Assembly: GCA_024330265.1 (NCBI GenBank)
Contig: JANDLT010000036.1
Location: 1 to 53,066, forward strand
From: Pyrinomonadaceae bacterium MAG19_C2-C3
GTDB taxonomy: Bacteria > Acidobacteriota > Blastocatellia > Pyrinomonadales > Pyrinomonadaceae
DNA length: 53,066 nt
Reading direction: 5' to 3'
Positions within the stretch are counted from its first letter, which is position 1. Each line of letters starts with the position of its first letter. A program made the position numbers and the translations under genes. Of the stretch, positions 26,162 through 33,815 are shown piece by piece. Below the pieces are notes generated by a model. It was not told the origin of the DNA and did not search any database. It saw only the letters and a program-made list of their open reading frames with translations.

Positions 26162-27484
26162 TCAAAGCTGAAGAATGTGTTCTTCGTCTCGCGGTTCTTC
26201 AAACGGATACGCGGCGAGGGCGGCGCGCATGTTGATTTGCCCGAACAGGGTTTCGAGAAACGTCCCCAAACGATGAAGTACGGGGATGCGTTCCGCCACG
26301 CCGCGCGCCGCCGTCGCTTCATCCACAAACCGCTCGAAGGCTTCCCAATCCTTGTACATCAAATAGCGCATACTGCCCTGCCGAAATTCATCACACCTTT
26401 CGAGCAAAGCGGGAAAGCGATTCATGTCGCGCGCCCGCTCAACTTCGCGCACGTCTTTCAACAATCGCCACACGTCGCGGCGCAAACGCAGAGATTGTTC
26501 AACCTTCGATTGAAGCGTTGTAAATAAAGGCTTCGCTTCAAACGTCGCGTCGAAGCTTTGCGCGAGAGTGATGACGGATTGTTGAAAGCAATCGCGCAAC
26601 AATCCGTGCGCGTTTTCGACTTTGACGAACAACGTCATCGCGTTGCGCGCATCACTCATCCCGACGAGTTCATGCGCGAAGACTTTGCGGAGTTCCATGC
26701 CGATGGCATAACTTGTGCCGTCAAGCGTGTCGAAAAGTGCTTCGTCGAGTCGTTCGGATTGCATCGCGCGTGTTGAAATAAAATCGAGTATCGCATTGGC
26801 TTCTTCGTGAATCAGCGTCCACAAAGGAAGCGATTGCTTGAGCGAATAATCTTTCGTCAACAACGGTTCGATAAAGCGTAAGTGTTCAAGCAGGCGAAAC
26901 AAACCCGCGAACACGAACAGTAAATCGGTACTGAAATCCGGTGACGGGATTGATTCGACGAGACGCACGATTGACGGCGGAAGATGCGCGAGCGTCCTTT
27001 TGCGCGTCGCGTCATACAACTTTTGCGATGCCTGATTGCGGCGCACTTCCGCCGTCGCCAAACGCCCGTAACTTATCCACGCCTGACATGTCACACGCGA
27101 TGTCGACGACAAAGCCTCACCGACGCCCGCCGCATCTTCGAGCCAGAGTGCGAGCGTTGTGAGTTGTTCATCGAACGATGCTGACACTTCAAAAGTCTCT
27201 TCATTTCTAACGTCAGTTAAACGATTGATGCCGGACAGACTGTGTTCGATTGATTCTTCTTCAAGGTCAATAGATAAATCACTTTTGAGTTGCGCGGCGA
27301 GATGCGCGCAGTTCAGTAAAGTCCGTCGCGCAACGCGCACTTCGGCAATCCAATCGCGCGTCAGGGCTTCGCCACCCGTCGGGTCGGCAGTCGGGTGAAG
27401 GCGCACTTGAAAAAAAGCGTCCAATGCCCGCAACCACGTTGCGAGAGTGTAAGCTGTTCGCTGTTTTTCGGTGTCTGGAGTCAC
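26162..27484 (-). CDS. Conserved-looking protein of unknown function, mostly helical
   Basis: A 440-residue cytoplasmic protein with no signal peptide or membrane segment and no motif I recognise. It is rich in Leu, Arg and Glu, with long amphipathic stretches (for example VEQSLRLRRDVWRLLKDVREVERARD) that suggest an all-helical or coiled-coil structure. Codon use and shadow-frame pattern match the neighbouring genes, so it is a real gene. It is divergent from rdgB and convergent with the transferase-fold gene. Confidence 0.65.
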   Translation of the reverse strand: MTPDTEKQRTAYTLATWLRALDAFFQVRLHPTADPTGGEALTRDWIAEVRVARRTLLNCAHLAAQLKSDLSIDLEEESIEHSLSGINRLTDVRNEETFEVSASFDEQLTTLALWLEDAAGVGEALSSTSRVTCQAWISYGRLATAEVRRNQASQKLYDATRKRTLAHLPPSIVRLVESIPSPDFSTDLLFVFAGLFRLLEHLRFIEPLLTKDYSLKQSLPLWTLIHEEANAILDFISTRAMQSERLDEALFDTLDGTSYAIGMELRKVFAHELVGMSDARNAMTLFVKVENAHGLLRDCFQQSVITLAQSFDATFEAKPLFTTLQSKVEQSLRLRRDVWRLLKDVREVERARDMNRFPALLERCDEFRQGSMRYLMYKDWEAFERFVDEATAARGVAERIPVLHRLGTFLETLFGQINMRAALAAYPFEEPRDEEHILQL

Positions 27485-27577
27485 GGCTTCGACTTGTTAG
27501 GAATTGATTATTCTAAGCGTCTGAGTGGTTCGCGCGCATCACTTTAGTTGTATCACGAACGCCCGTAAGATTGCTTT

Positions 27578-28201
27578 ATGTTAAATGCTCCAAACCCGTT
27601 TTCGGAACTTCTGATAGCGACACACAATCAAGGCAAGCTCAAAGAATGGCAAAACTTACTCGCCGGATTGCCTCTCACGTTGCGAACGTTGCGCGATTAC
27701 CCTGCCTGTCCTGAAGTCGTTGAAAGCGGGGCGACGTTTGCCGCCAACGCCCGTATCAAAGCCGAATTTTACCGCGACTTCACACGACTTCCGACGCTTG
27801 CCGATGATTCGGGTTTGGAAGTTCGCGCCCTTGATAATGCTCCGGGCGTGTTCTCGGCGCGCTACGGCGATGCCGCTTTTACCGATGCCGAACGCTCCCG
27901 TTATCTGCTCGCGCAAATCCGCGACGTTCCCATGCACGCACGCACCGCGCGCTTCGTGTGCGTGATAACTCTCGCCTCTCCGTTGTCCAATCACGTTGAA
28001 ACTTTCAGCGGCGTTTGCGAAGGCAGCATCGCCATGGTGCCACGCGGAACAAAGGGGTTCGGCTATGACCCAATTTTTATTCCCGACGGTCACACGCAAA
28101 CATTCGCCGAACTCGATGCTGAAATCAAGAACCGTATCAGCCACCGCGCACGCGCCGCCCGCGAGGTGTGCGCCTATTTTCAGTCGAATACATTGCGATG
28201 A
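27578..28201 (+). CDS. rdgB: XTP/dITP diphosphatase (RdgB/HAM1 family)
   Basis: Pyrophosphatase that removes non-canonical purine nucleotides (XTP, dITP) from the pool. The start LLIATHNQGKLKEWQNLL (substrate-binding T/SxNxxK motif), then LADDSGLEVRALDNAPGVFSARY (catalytic Asp pair) and GFGYDPIFIPDGHTQTFAEL and SHRARAA match the family from end to end. The length of 207 is normal. It precedes tRNA-Pro by ~100 bases without sharing obvious signals. Confidence 0.94.
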   Translation: MLNAPNPFSELLIATHNQGKLKEWQNLLAGLPLTLRTLRDYPACPEVVESGATFAANARIKAEFYRDFTRLPTLADDSGLEVRALDNAPGVFSARYGDAAFTDAERSRYLLAQIRDVPMHARTARFVCVITLASPLSNHVETFSGVCEGSIAMVPRGTKGFGYDPIFIPDGHTQTFAELDAEIKNRISHRARAAREVCAYFQSNTLR

Positions 28202-28303
28202 TGAGTGAAGCTTAACCTACGTGCGCGCGACCAAGCTTGACCATAACGGAAACGCATCGCTAGAATGCCCGTGTGAAGAAACGCTTTACGGCGTGTGACT
28301 TAG

Positions 28304-28377
<74 letters not shown>

Positions 28378-28387
28378 TTAAAAGTAA

Positions 28388-28430
28388 AACGAAAGCGGCT
28401 CATCGTGTAACACGATGAGCCGCTTTCGTT
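28388..28430 (+). terminator. 20-bp stem-loop after tRNA-Pro
   Basis: Perfect 20-bp inverted repeat (AACGAAAGCGGCTCATCGTG and its complement) with a three-base TAA loop, 10 bases after the tRNA. The T-run after it is weak (GTTCTA), but the position fits tRNA transcription termination. Confidence 0.7.
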
Positions 28431-28570
28431 CTAGGCATCACAATCGTTAAAAACATTCGTAATATCGTTAAAAATCGAAGTTTTTTGAAGACTTTAAGGC
28501 TTCGCGTGTGTTATACCTGCTTCAGCGTTTTTCCACAAATCATTCGTAATTGGAGGTAGTACATCCCGAC

Positions 28571-28891
28571 ATGGCGACAAAAAAAGCCGCAACCGCGCCC
28601 AAAAAGCGCATGACTCAATCCGAGATTATCAACCACTTTGCTGATAAGTTTGACCTCAAGCGTCCGCAAGTCAAAGAAATTTTTGATGGGATTGCCGAGT
28701 TAGCCGCCAGTGAAGTCAGAACCAACGGTGAATTCAACTTGCCCGGCTTCGGCAAACTCGTACTTTCCGAGCGTAAAGCCCGCGATGGTCGTAACCCTGC
28801 CACCGGCGAGACAATCAAGATTCCCGCCAAAACCACACTCAAATTCCGTCTTGGCAAAGCGATAAAAGACACCGTCGTCCCCGCCAAGTAA
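28571..28891 (+). CDS. hup: HU-family DNA-binding protein
   Basis: Nucleoid protein of 106 residues. MTQSEIINHFADKFDLKRPQVKEIFDGIAE forms the helical base, NLPGFGKLVLSERKARDGRNPATGETIKIPAKTTLKFRLGKAIKD the beta arms with the conserved GRNPxTGExIxIPA motif. It carries a ~13-residue Lys/Ala-rich N-terminal tail (ATKKAATAPKKR). A GGAGGT lies about 13 bases before the ATG. Upstream, GAAGACT...TTATACC at about 28487-28515 could be a promoter, though the match is weak. Confidence 0.93.
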   Translation: MATKKAATAPKKRMTQSEIINHFADKFDLKRPQVKEIFDGIAELAASEVRTNGEFNLPGFGKLVLSERKARDGRNPATGETIKIPAKTTLKFRLGKAIKDTVVPAK

Positions 28892-28961
28892 CATTAAAGC
28901 GCGCCTACCGCTCAAAGGGGCGGCGTGCGCCTCGCGTTTAACTAACCTGATTAAGGTTTCC

Positions 28962-29041
28962 CTGCCCGCCTGCGTTCTTGGAGTCCACAGCTTGACCGTT
29001 ATCAGGTCAAGCGAAAGGCTCCCGCAGGCGGCAGTTTTTTT
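28962..29041 (+). terminator. Branched terminator hairpin after hup
   Basis: CTGCCCGCCTGCG (28962-28974) pairs with CGCAGGCGGCAG (29023-29034), followed by seven Ts. Within the loop is a second perfect hairpin, GCTTGACC / GGTCAAGC (28990-28997 / 29005-29012). It lies 70 bases beyond the hup stop. The inner hairpin is unusual for a plain terminator, so a small structured RNA ending here is possible. Confidence 0.7.
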
Positions 29042-29159
29042 GTGGCGTTTTTAATCTTCTTCGAGCGTCCCAATCTTCTCCCAACGTTTCAGCTTTTTCG
29101 ACCATAATCTTTTTTCGACTTAGTGAAAAAAATATCTAGCTCTTAGCTTAACCTTTGTG

Positions 29160-29363
29160 TATAATCCGCCGTTCTAAATCAGACTTATCGTAGTGGTCAG
29201 GCAAAACCGTGAACGGGCAAAGGGCTTCGGGCGTAAGTTTCATTTACGCATCTTGCCCTGAAGTTACAGCATCAAAGTTCACGAATGATTTGGGCAAAAC
29301 GCCTGTCTAGGTTTTTACAAACAGGCATATCTCTAGCGAGTTAAGGAGAAGCGAGGAAACGCC
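29160..29363 (+). promoter_or_regulatory. Promoter -10 and long structured leader of the 81-aa gene
   Basis: A perfect TATAAT at 29160-29165 (no good -35) suggests a start near 29172 and a leader of about 190 bases. The leader contains GGGCAAAG pairing with CTTGCCC around an inner GCGTAA / TTACGC hairpin (29214-29262), then GCCTGT / ACAGGC (29301-29326), then AAGGAG just before the ATG. Length and pairing suggest a cis-regulatory RNA, but it matches no riboswitch class that I can assign. Confidence 0.5.
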
Positions 29364-29609
29364 ATGAAAAGAGATTTAGCAATTGTTACGGCACGCTTGC
29401 AAGGCATTGATCATATTCAAGCACGCCGTTTTTCAAAGCTGATGGGAGCGACGCAAGACATCGCTGTCGAGGGAATTATGCGCCACCTGCGCGCGTGTGA
29501 CCGGATGGACGTGAACCCCGATGTCGCGGCTGTCCGTGAAATAATTGATGACGCGCTCAACGGGCGTCGAGTTTTCGCCGAGCAGTACGATGATGCTCGC
29601 GCGGCATAA
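29364..29609 (+). CDS. Small acidic/basic protein of unknown function
   Basis: An 81-residue soluble protein (MKRDLAIVTARLQGIDHIQ ... FAEQYDDARAA), predicted to be helical and without recognised domains. It has a strong AAGGAG-type ribosome site, its own TATAAT promoter with a ~190-base structured leader, and a clean terminator 29 bases after the stop, so it is an independent and probably well-expressed unit. Confidence 0.75.
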   Translation: MKRDLAIVTARLQGIDHIQARRFSKLMGATQDIAVEGIMRHLRACDRMDVNPDVAAVREIIDDALNGRRVFAEQYDDARAA

Positions 29610-29637
29610 ATATAGTATCCCCGCACTTATATATCTA

Positions 29638-29673
29638 AAGCCTACTGCCTCGACTTATGTAGTAGGCTTTTTC
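29638..29673 (+). terminator. Terminator of the 81-aa gene
   Basis: AAGCCTACT / AGTAGGCTT stem with a 14-base loop and a TTTTTC tail on the plus strand. It lies between two convergent genes and may also serve the Nudix gene. Confidence 0.85.
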
Positions 29674-29720
29674 TTTATCTTAACCACGCTGTTCCCAACT
29701 CGAAATTACGCACCGTGAAG

Positions 29721-30299
29721 CTATCGTTTCGGATTGTTCATCACGGCATAACTCAAGATTGCGAGTTGTGAAAGCGCGTCGCTGATTTCACCGTTAAGCA
29801 CCATCGCCATCGCTTGGGTCAACGGCACGCGCTTGACGGCGATGCGCTCCGTGCCTTCGAGTTGTTGTTCGCCGTGAGTCAACTCACTCGCCAGAAACCA
29901 TATCGCCAATTCATCCGACACGGAATTTGACAAGTGTGCCGCGCCCAACTTGCGCCACACGCCCGCGCTTAAACCCGTCTCCTCCACCAATTCCCTTTGC
30001 GCGGCGGTGAGCGGTTCTTCACCTTTGGCGCAACCGCCTTCGGGAATCTCCCAAGAGTATCGGTTAAGCGTGTAACGAAACTGCCCGACGAGATACAAGT
30101 GTTCGTCTTCGATTGCGAGAACACCGACCGCGATGTTCTTGAAATGGACGACACCGTAAATGCCCTGCTCGCCGTCCGGTCTGATTACCTTGTCTTCGCG
30201 CACCGCAATCCAAGCGTTGTCATATATCGGCTTGCTCGAAAGCGTTTGCCATGAGTTGATGTCATCGGCGTCGCTTTCATCATCTTTATCATCGTGCAT
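29721..30299 (-). CDS. Nudix hydrolase (ADP-ribose pyrophosphatase type)
   Basis: A 192-residue Nudix enzyme. The Nudix box is complete (GGCAKGEEPLTAAQRELVEETGL), preceded by YSWEIPEGG as in ADP-sugar pyrophosphatases and followed by a conserved AHLSNSVSDELAIWFLASEL segment. It likely cleaves ADP-ribose or another nucleoside diphosphate sugar. The N-terminus is acidic (DDKDDESDADD). Its start lies 13 bases from the MITE-C left boundary, so its promoter must lie in or across that element. Confidence 0.87.
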   Translation of the reverse strand: MHDDKDDESDADDINSWQTLSSKPIYDNAWIAVREDKVIRPDGEQGIYGVVHFKNIAVGVLAIEDEHLYLVGQFRYTLNRYSWEIPEGGCAKGEEPLTAAQRELVEETGLSAGVWRKLGAAHLSNSVSDELAIWFLASELTHGEQQLEGTERIAVKRVPLTQAMAMVLNGEISDALSQLAILSYAVMNNPKR

Positions 30300-30315
30300 G
30301 ATGTAGTCAGGTTAG

Positions 30316-30563
30316 CTGAAGCCTGTGCAAATTAAAGTTGCGGTGTTTTCACCGCGTGAGCGGTAGCATGAATTTAGCCGTGCGTTTTAACGCACGGGAG
30401 ACGGTGACAATATCCGCCGTCGCGGCAGCGGCCAGTGTAAAGCGTCGTCATTTTTTCAATCGTCGCTGACGCGACGGCGATTCGATTCCGATGTTTTCCG
30501 TGCGTTAAAACGCACGGCTAAAATCACCACATCGCTACGCGATGATTGATGCACACGCTTTAG
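30316..30563. mobile_element. MITE-C, complete copy
   Basis: A ~248-base non-coding element with imperfect ends CTGAAGCCTGTGCA and (reverse) CTAAAGCGTGTGCA, and an inner palindrome around CCGTGCGTTTTAACGCACGG. It shares its ends with the adjacent IS at 30574-31670. A TTAGC lies directly to its left (30312-30316) and TTAG to its right. The first 71 bases of another copy are at 52996-53066. Confidence 0.8.
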
Positions 30564-30573
30564 GTTAGTTAGC

Positions 30574-31670
30574 TGAAGCCTGTGCATAAATCAGGTTGGC
30601 GCACGCCAACGAGCTAAATCTATCTGTTCTTTGATAATTGATGCCGGTTTGTCTGCGCGATAGTTCTGCAACCAGCAACTCTGATACAACCAAACTCCGG
30701 CAAGAATGAACGCTCCATTCTTAGCTCTACCTTTCGCCGGACACCGCTTAATTCCGACTGCCTGCATGATGCGCTGTAACAAGAGTTCAATGGTTTCTTT
30801 GCGATACGCAAACAACTCATGTTTCCACGACCGCCGCTGCGGTGGCAGTTGCTTACTGGTCAAGACCCACCCCTTTGCCTGCTTGTACAAGCGGCGAAAC
30901 TCCGCGTCGGAAAATGTTTCATCGCCCAGCAACACGTCGCTGACAAGCAAGTGCTTGTCTCTGAGTGCGGCTTTCGCCGTTGTGATTTCACCTTCCGAGT
31001 TTGAGCGAAAAGCGGCGAAAAGCGGGACGGGTGAAGGCGAGACGAGTGTCTGCAAAGTCAATCGGTAGCCTTGAACGAGAGCCGCGATACTGGGATTTTG
31101 ACCAGTAAGATTCGGTGTCCACATTTCGCAACCCCGCCGGAATCCGGTTCATCAAGCGGTCGGTTGTGTGCCATTTTGCGCCTAAAGCCTCGTACATGCG
31201 CCCGTCAATGGCACTGACGATGTGCGCTTGGGTGGCAGCAACTTCTTGGACAATCTGCCGACCGCACAATTTGATTTGTTCTTCGGCTGCGCTCAGCAAT
31301 GTTTTCAAACGACGTGAAATCGTTGTCCGATGCGGTGGACGTGAGAAGCCCAAAGCCGTCCGCAACGGCTCATCCGACCAAAGCAAGCGGAAGAGTTCCG
31401 AATCGCAAAAAGTCTTGGTCACGACGGCGACCACAGCGAGGAGCAAGAATGAGTGCGAGGAAAACTCCGGTTGTTTGCCTCGTTGTTTGCGTCTCGGCGG
31501 CGGTGCTTGATAAGTTGCAGTAATCTGTCGGATTAACTCCAACAGATGGTCAGGTTCTTTTTGATTCATCGCCAAAAGAATGGCAGAAGTCTATGGACTT
31601 CTGCCTTCCCTGACCGCCAGTAAAACCTAAGTGTCTGATATCAAAGAACTTTAATTTGCACAGGCTTCAC
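30574..31670 (-). mobile_element. Insertion sequence with frameshifted DDE transposase
   Basis: About 1.1 kb bounded by TGAAGCCTGTGCA (left) and TGCACAGGCTTCA (right), with TTAGC on both outer sides (30569-30573 and 31671-31675). The ends match those of the neighbouring MITE-C. The right TTAGC overlaps the stop codon of the PerM gene. The right inverted repeat also matches the outer end of MITE-C over 22 perfect bases (30318-30339 / 31647-31668). Confidence 0.75.
30591..31575 (-). pseudogene. DDE transposase (IS4/IS5-like), frameshifted
   Basis: The N-terminal frame (31575 to 30988) has SAIDGRMYEALGAKWHTTDR (first catalytic Asp) up to ESYWSKSQYRG, where the reading should continue as VQGYRLTLQTL in the other frame (31124 to 30591). 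That second frame carries LLVSDVLLGDETFSD (second Asp) and YRKETIELLLQRIMQ (Arg/Glu region). One frame change near 31070 joins them. Whether this is a disabling mutation or programmed frameshifting cannot be decided; I see no obvious slippery heptamer at the junction. The exact family is uncertain. Confidence 0.78.
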
Positions 31671-32816
31671 TTAGCTGATGAGCGTCGCTTTGTTTTGATT
31701 ACCGGCAGTCACGTCGCTCGCTTCATCTTCCACATTCCGCAACTCCTCTTGCTCTTCGAGCAACGTCGGTTCGTTTTGCGCCTGTGAATTTTCGGAGTGA
31801 CGCAGAATATCTATCAGCGTCAGTGTGATAACGACGACGACGGGACCCATCACGATGCCGAGAACGCCGAACACCTGCAAGCCGCCAAGCACCGAAAAGA
31901 AGATTAACAATTCATGCAACCGCGTCTTCTCGCCGACGAGTTTGGGACGCAAGAAATTATCAACCATGCCAATCGGAACCGCCCCGATAAACACCAGAAT
32001 CGCCGCTTGAACGTAACTCCCGTTGGCGGCGAGATATATCGCCGCCGGAACCCACACCACGAACGCGCCGAGCATCGGTATCAAACACAAGAACATCATC
32101 ACGACGCTCCACAAGAGAGGCGACGGAATACCTAACAACCAGAACGCGATGCCGCCCATTGCTCCCTGAATGACGGCGATAACGACCACGCCGTAAAGAC
32201 TCGCGCTGATAACGTCGCGCGTGCGGGCGAAGATGTCGCGCGTTTGCCCTCGGTCGAGCGGAACCATTCCGTAAAGGCTGTGACGTATGTTGTCGCCGTC
32301 GCGGAAAAAGTAGTACATCGTGAAGATGATAAAGAAGACTTGTACGATTGCTCCGGCGACGCCGCCGACGAGTCCGAGCGTGCGGTTGGCGATTGCCCCA
32401 CTCATCCCGCGCACACGTTCGACGATAAACTCTTGTGAGCGCATCTGATTGACATCAACGTATTGACCGAGCCATTCGTAAATTCGATTGATTGTCGGCG
32501 AATTTACGTTCAACAAATTCCCGCCGCTTGCCTGAATGCTCTGCGCGAACTTGCCCGCTTCATTGACGACCGCGAGCGTCAATAAAGTCAGAGGCAAAAG
32601 AATCGTGATGATAACCAGCACACACGAAATCACCGCACTCCAGCTTGGGCTTTTAACGCGCTCCAGAATCTTTCGGTGAACCGGATAAAACACGATAACC
32701 AAAACCGTTGACCACGCCAGAACATCCACGAATGGAAGAATAATGTTCCAGCATAAATAGAGTGCCGCCGCCGTCACCGCAATCAGGGCGAGCCACCGGG
32801 CATTGAATCTGTCCAT
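31671..32816 (-). CDS. AI-2E family transporter (PerM-like membrane protein)
   Basis: A 381-residue membrane protein with two N-terminal helices (WLALIAVTAAALYLCWNII, then FVDVLAWSTVLVIVFYPV), a large periplasmic or cytosolic loop, and five to six further helices. LLWSVVMMFLCLIPMLGAFVVWVPAAI and the glycine-rich VVIAVIQGAMGGIAF blocks are the typical AI-2E/PerM region. Members export autoinducer-2, Na+/H+ or unknown solutes, so the label is generic. The stop codon lies inside the TTAGC flanking the IS, so the element inserted exactly at the gene's 3' end. Confidence 0.85.
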   Translation of the reverse strand: MDRFNARWLALIAVTAAALYLCWNIILPFVDVLAWSTVLVIVFYPVHRKILERVKSPSWSAVISCVLVIITILLPLTLLTLAVVNEAGKFAQSIQASGGNLLNVNSPTINRIYEWLGQYVDVNQMRSQEFIVERVRGMSGAIANRTLGLVGGVAGAIVQVFFIIFTMYYFFRDGDNIRHSLYGMVPLDRGQTRDIFARTRDVISASLYGVVVIAVIQGAMGGIAFWLLGIPSPLLWSVVMMFLCLIPMLGAFVVWVPAAIYLAANGSYVQAAILVFIGAVPIGMVDNFLRPKLVGEKTRLHELLIFFSVLGGLQVFGVLGIVMGPVVVVITLTLIDILRHSENSQAQNEPTLLEEQEELRNVEDEASDVTAGNQNKATLIS

Positions 32817-32927
32817 ATCGTTTTATCCTTTCAAGACGCGCGGATGTTGACGAACGCGACGCGCGACGTGCTAACATTCGTTTGTTAATACATGCTCCCG
32901 TAGCTCAGTGGATAGAGCATCTGCCTT

Positions 32928-33583
32928 TAACTGAAGGAGCCTGTGCCGAAGAATCAATAATTCGCACAGTGGAGAGTGCTATATCGGTGAATATCTAAGG
33001 GAATTTGCAAAATTTCTATGACAACACCGAGCAAAGTAATATGACAGTGCATGATGTTGATTTAGCGTGGTTAGCCGGAATAATAGATGGCGAAGGATGT
33101 TTTTGCATTTTCACTAATAGTAATCGCAGTGAACGTGCAATAAACTCTTCAATATCGGCAAACCTAACGATTACTAATTCAAATTGCTTACTGCTGAATC
33201 GTTGTCGAGAAATATTTGATGCTCTTGAGATCAAGTATATTTATCAGAACCCGAAAAACGGTCATCAACGAGGACGTAGAGTAATGCGAGTGAAAATCCA
33301 GAATTATTCATCTTTGCAACGACTCATCGAATTGACGCTTCCCTATTTTGTCGGTAAAGCGGAACAAGCCAAACTCGTTTTGGAATTTGCCAATCTTGCC
33401 GGACAAAAAGGAAAACTTCGATACAATGAACGAACCGAGTTAATGGATAAAAATAAATTGCTAAATCAGCGCGGTCATCTTATTGCGTAGAGACTACACG
33501 CACTCAGGCTGAAACGCCTAAGATATAGTCCAGACTACAACGCATTTGCAACAAATGCGGCTGGGGAAATCCAGAGTGGTAAG
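32928..33583 (+). mobile_element. Group I intron with LAGLIDADG gene, in tRNA anticodon loop
   Basis: A ~656-base intron ending in G. Visible core helices: P1, exon GCCTT(T) pairing with GAAGG (32933-32937); P2, CTGTGC / GCACAG (32941-32946 / 32964-32969); P3, GAGTGC (32974-32979) with GCACTC (33500-33505); P7, GACTA (33492-33496) with TAGTC (33526-33530); P8, AGGC / GCCT; P9, CGCATTTG / CAAATGCG (33541-33559); and CTGG / CCAG after it. The segment between P3 and P7, presumably the P6 region, is replaced by an ORF. The core thus looks intact and self-splicing is likely. Confidence 0.88.
33041..33490 (+). CDS. LAGLIDADG homing endonuclease, intron-encoded
   Basis: A 149-residue protein with a single LAGLIDADG motif near the N-terminus, LAWLAGIIDGEGCFCIFTNS, and a helical C-terminus (SLQRLIELTLPYFVGKAEQAKLV). 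One motif implies a homodimer like I-CreI, cutting the intronless tRNA gene to drive intron homing. I chose the ATG at 33041; a TTG at 33005 in the same frame would add 12 residues. The stop (TAG) ends two bases before the P7 strand, so the ORF is fitted tightly into the intron. Its sequence is clearly more AT-rich than neighbouring genes, a sign of separate origin. A maturase role is also possible. Confidence 0.9.
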   Translation: MTVHDVDLAWLAGIIDGEGCFCIFTNSNRSERAINSSISANLTITNSNCLLLNRCREIFDALEIKYIYQNPKNGHQRGRRVMRVKIQNYSSLQRLIELTLPYFVGKAEQAKLVLEFANLAGQKGKLRYNERTELMDKNKLLNQRGHLIA

Positions 33584-33679
33584 CTAAGCAGAGGGTCGCT
33601 GGTTCGAGTCCAGCCGGGGGTACTTGTCAGTCAAACGAGTGTTTCGTTAGTATGGCACACGCTTCGTTTGAAGTTTTAT

Positions 33680-33753
33680 GGCGGCTGTAGTTCAGTGGTT
33701 AGAACGTCGGTTTGTGGTACCGAATGTCGAGGGTTCAATTCCCTCCAGCCGCC
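33680..33753 (+). tRNA. tRNA-His (anticodon GTG)
   Basis: Acceptor GCGGCTG / CAGCCGC preceded by G-1 facing discriminator C73, the histidine identity pair. D-arm GTTC / GAAC, anticodon stem TCGGT / ACCGA around TTGTGGT (anticodon GTG), T-arm GAGGG / CCCTC around TTCAATT. It follows the split tRNA-Arg by 57 bases, so the two are probably co-transcribed. Confidence 0.94.
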
Positions 33754-33773
33754 CATCAAAATCACTCCATAGC

Positions 33774-33806
33774 AAAAGGCACTCACGATGAGTGCCTTTT
33801 GCTTTT
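33774..33806 (+). terminator. Bidirectional terminator after the tRNA pair
   Basis: AAAAGGCACTC / GAGTGCCTTTT with an ACGAT loop and a TTTTT tail, 20 bases after tRNA-His. It also lies 16-42 bases past the stop of the minus-strand VWA gene, so it may serve both. Confidence 0.87.
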
Positions 33807-33815
33807 TAGGTTTTT

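Larger units (their letters stand above)
32894..33622 (+). tRNA. tRNA-Arg (anticodon TCT likely), split by a group I intron
   Basis: Exon 1 (32894-32927) has acceptor GCTCCCG, D-arm GCTC / GAGC with GGATA in the D-loop, and TCTGC. Exon 2 (33584-33622) has GCAGA, T-arm GCTGG / CCAGC around TTCGAGT, acceptor CGGGGGT and discriminator A. Joined, the anticodon loop reads CTTCTAA, anticodon TCT. The D-loop A20 and body resemble tRNA-Arg(TCT). The acceptor stem has two G-T wobbles. The alternative junction one base later would give loop CTTTTAA (Lys, TTT) but the intron would then end in C, not G. CCA is not encoded. Confidence 0.82.

Noticed and set aside
28962..29041. Bacterial SRP RNA
   Set aside because: The tip motif (GGTCAGG...GGAAGCAGCC) is not present; GGTCAAGC here is one side of a simple hairpin.
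29190..29245. Possible c-di-GMP-I (GEMM) riboswitch
   Set aside because: GGCAAAACC ... GGGCAAAGGGC resembles part of the aptamer, but the second half (the GGUAGGUAGCGGGGUUACC region) is absent and the helices do not match. I keep it only as an unassigned leader.
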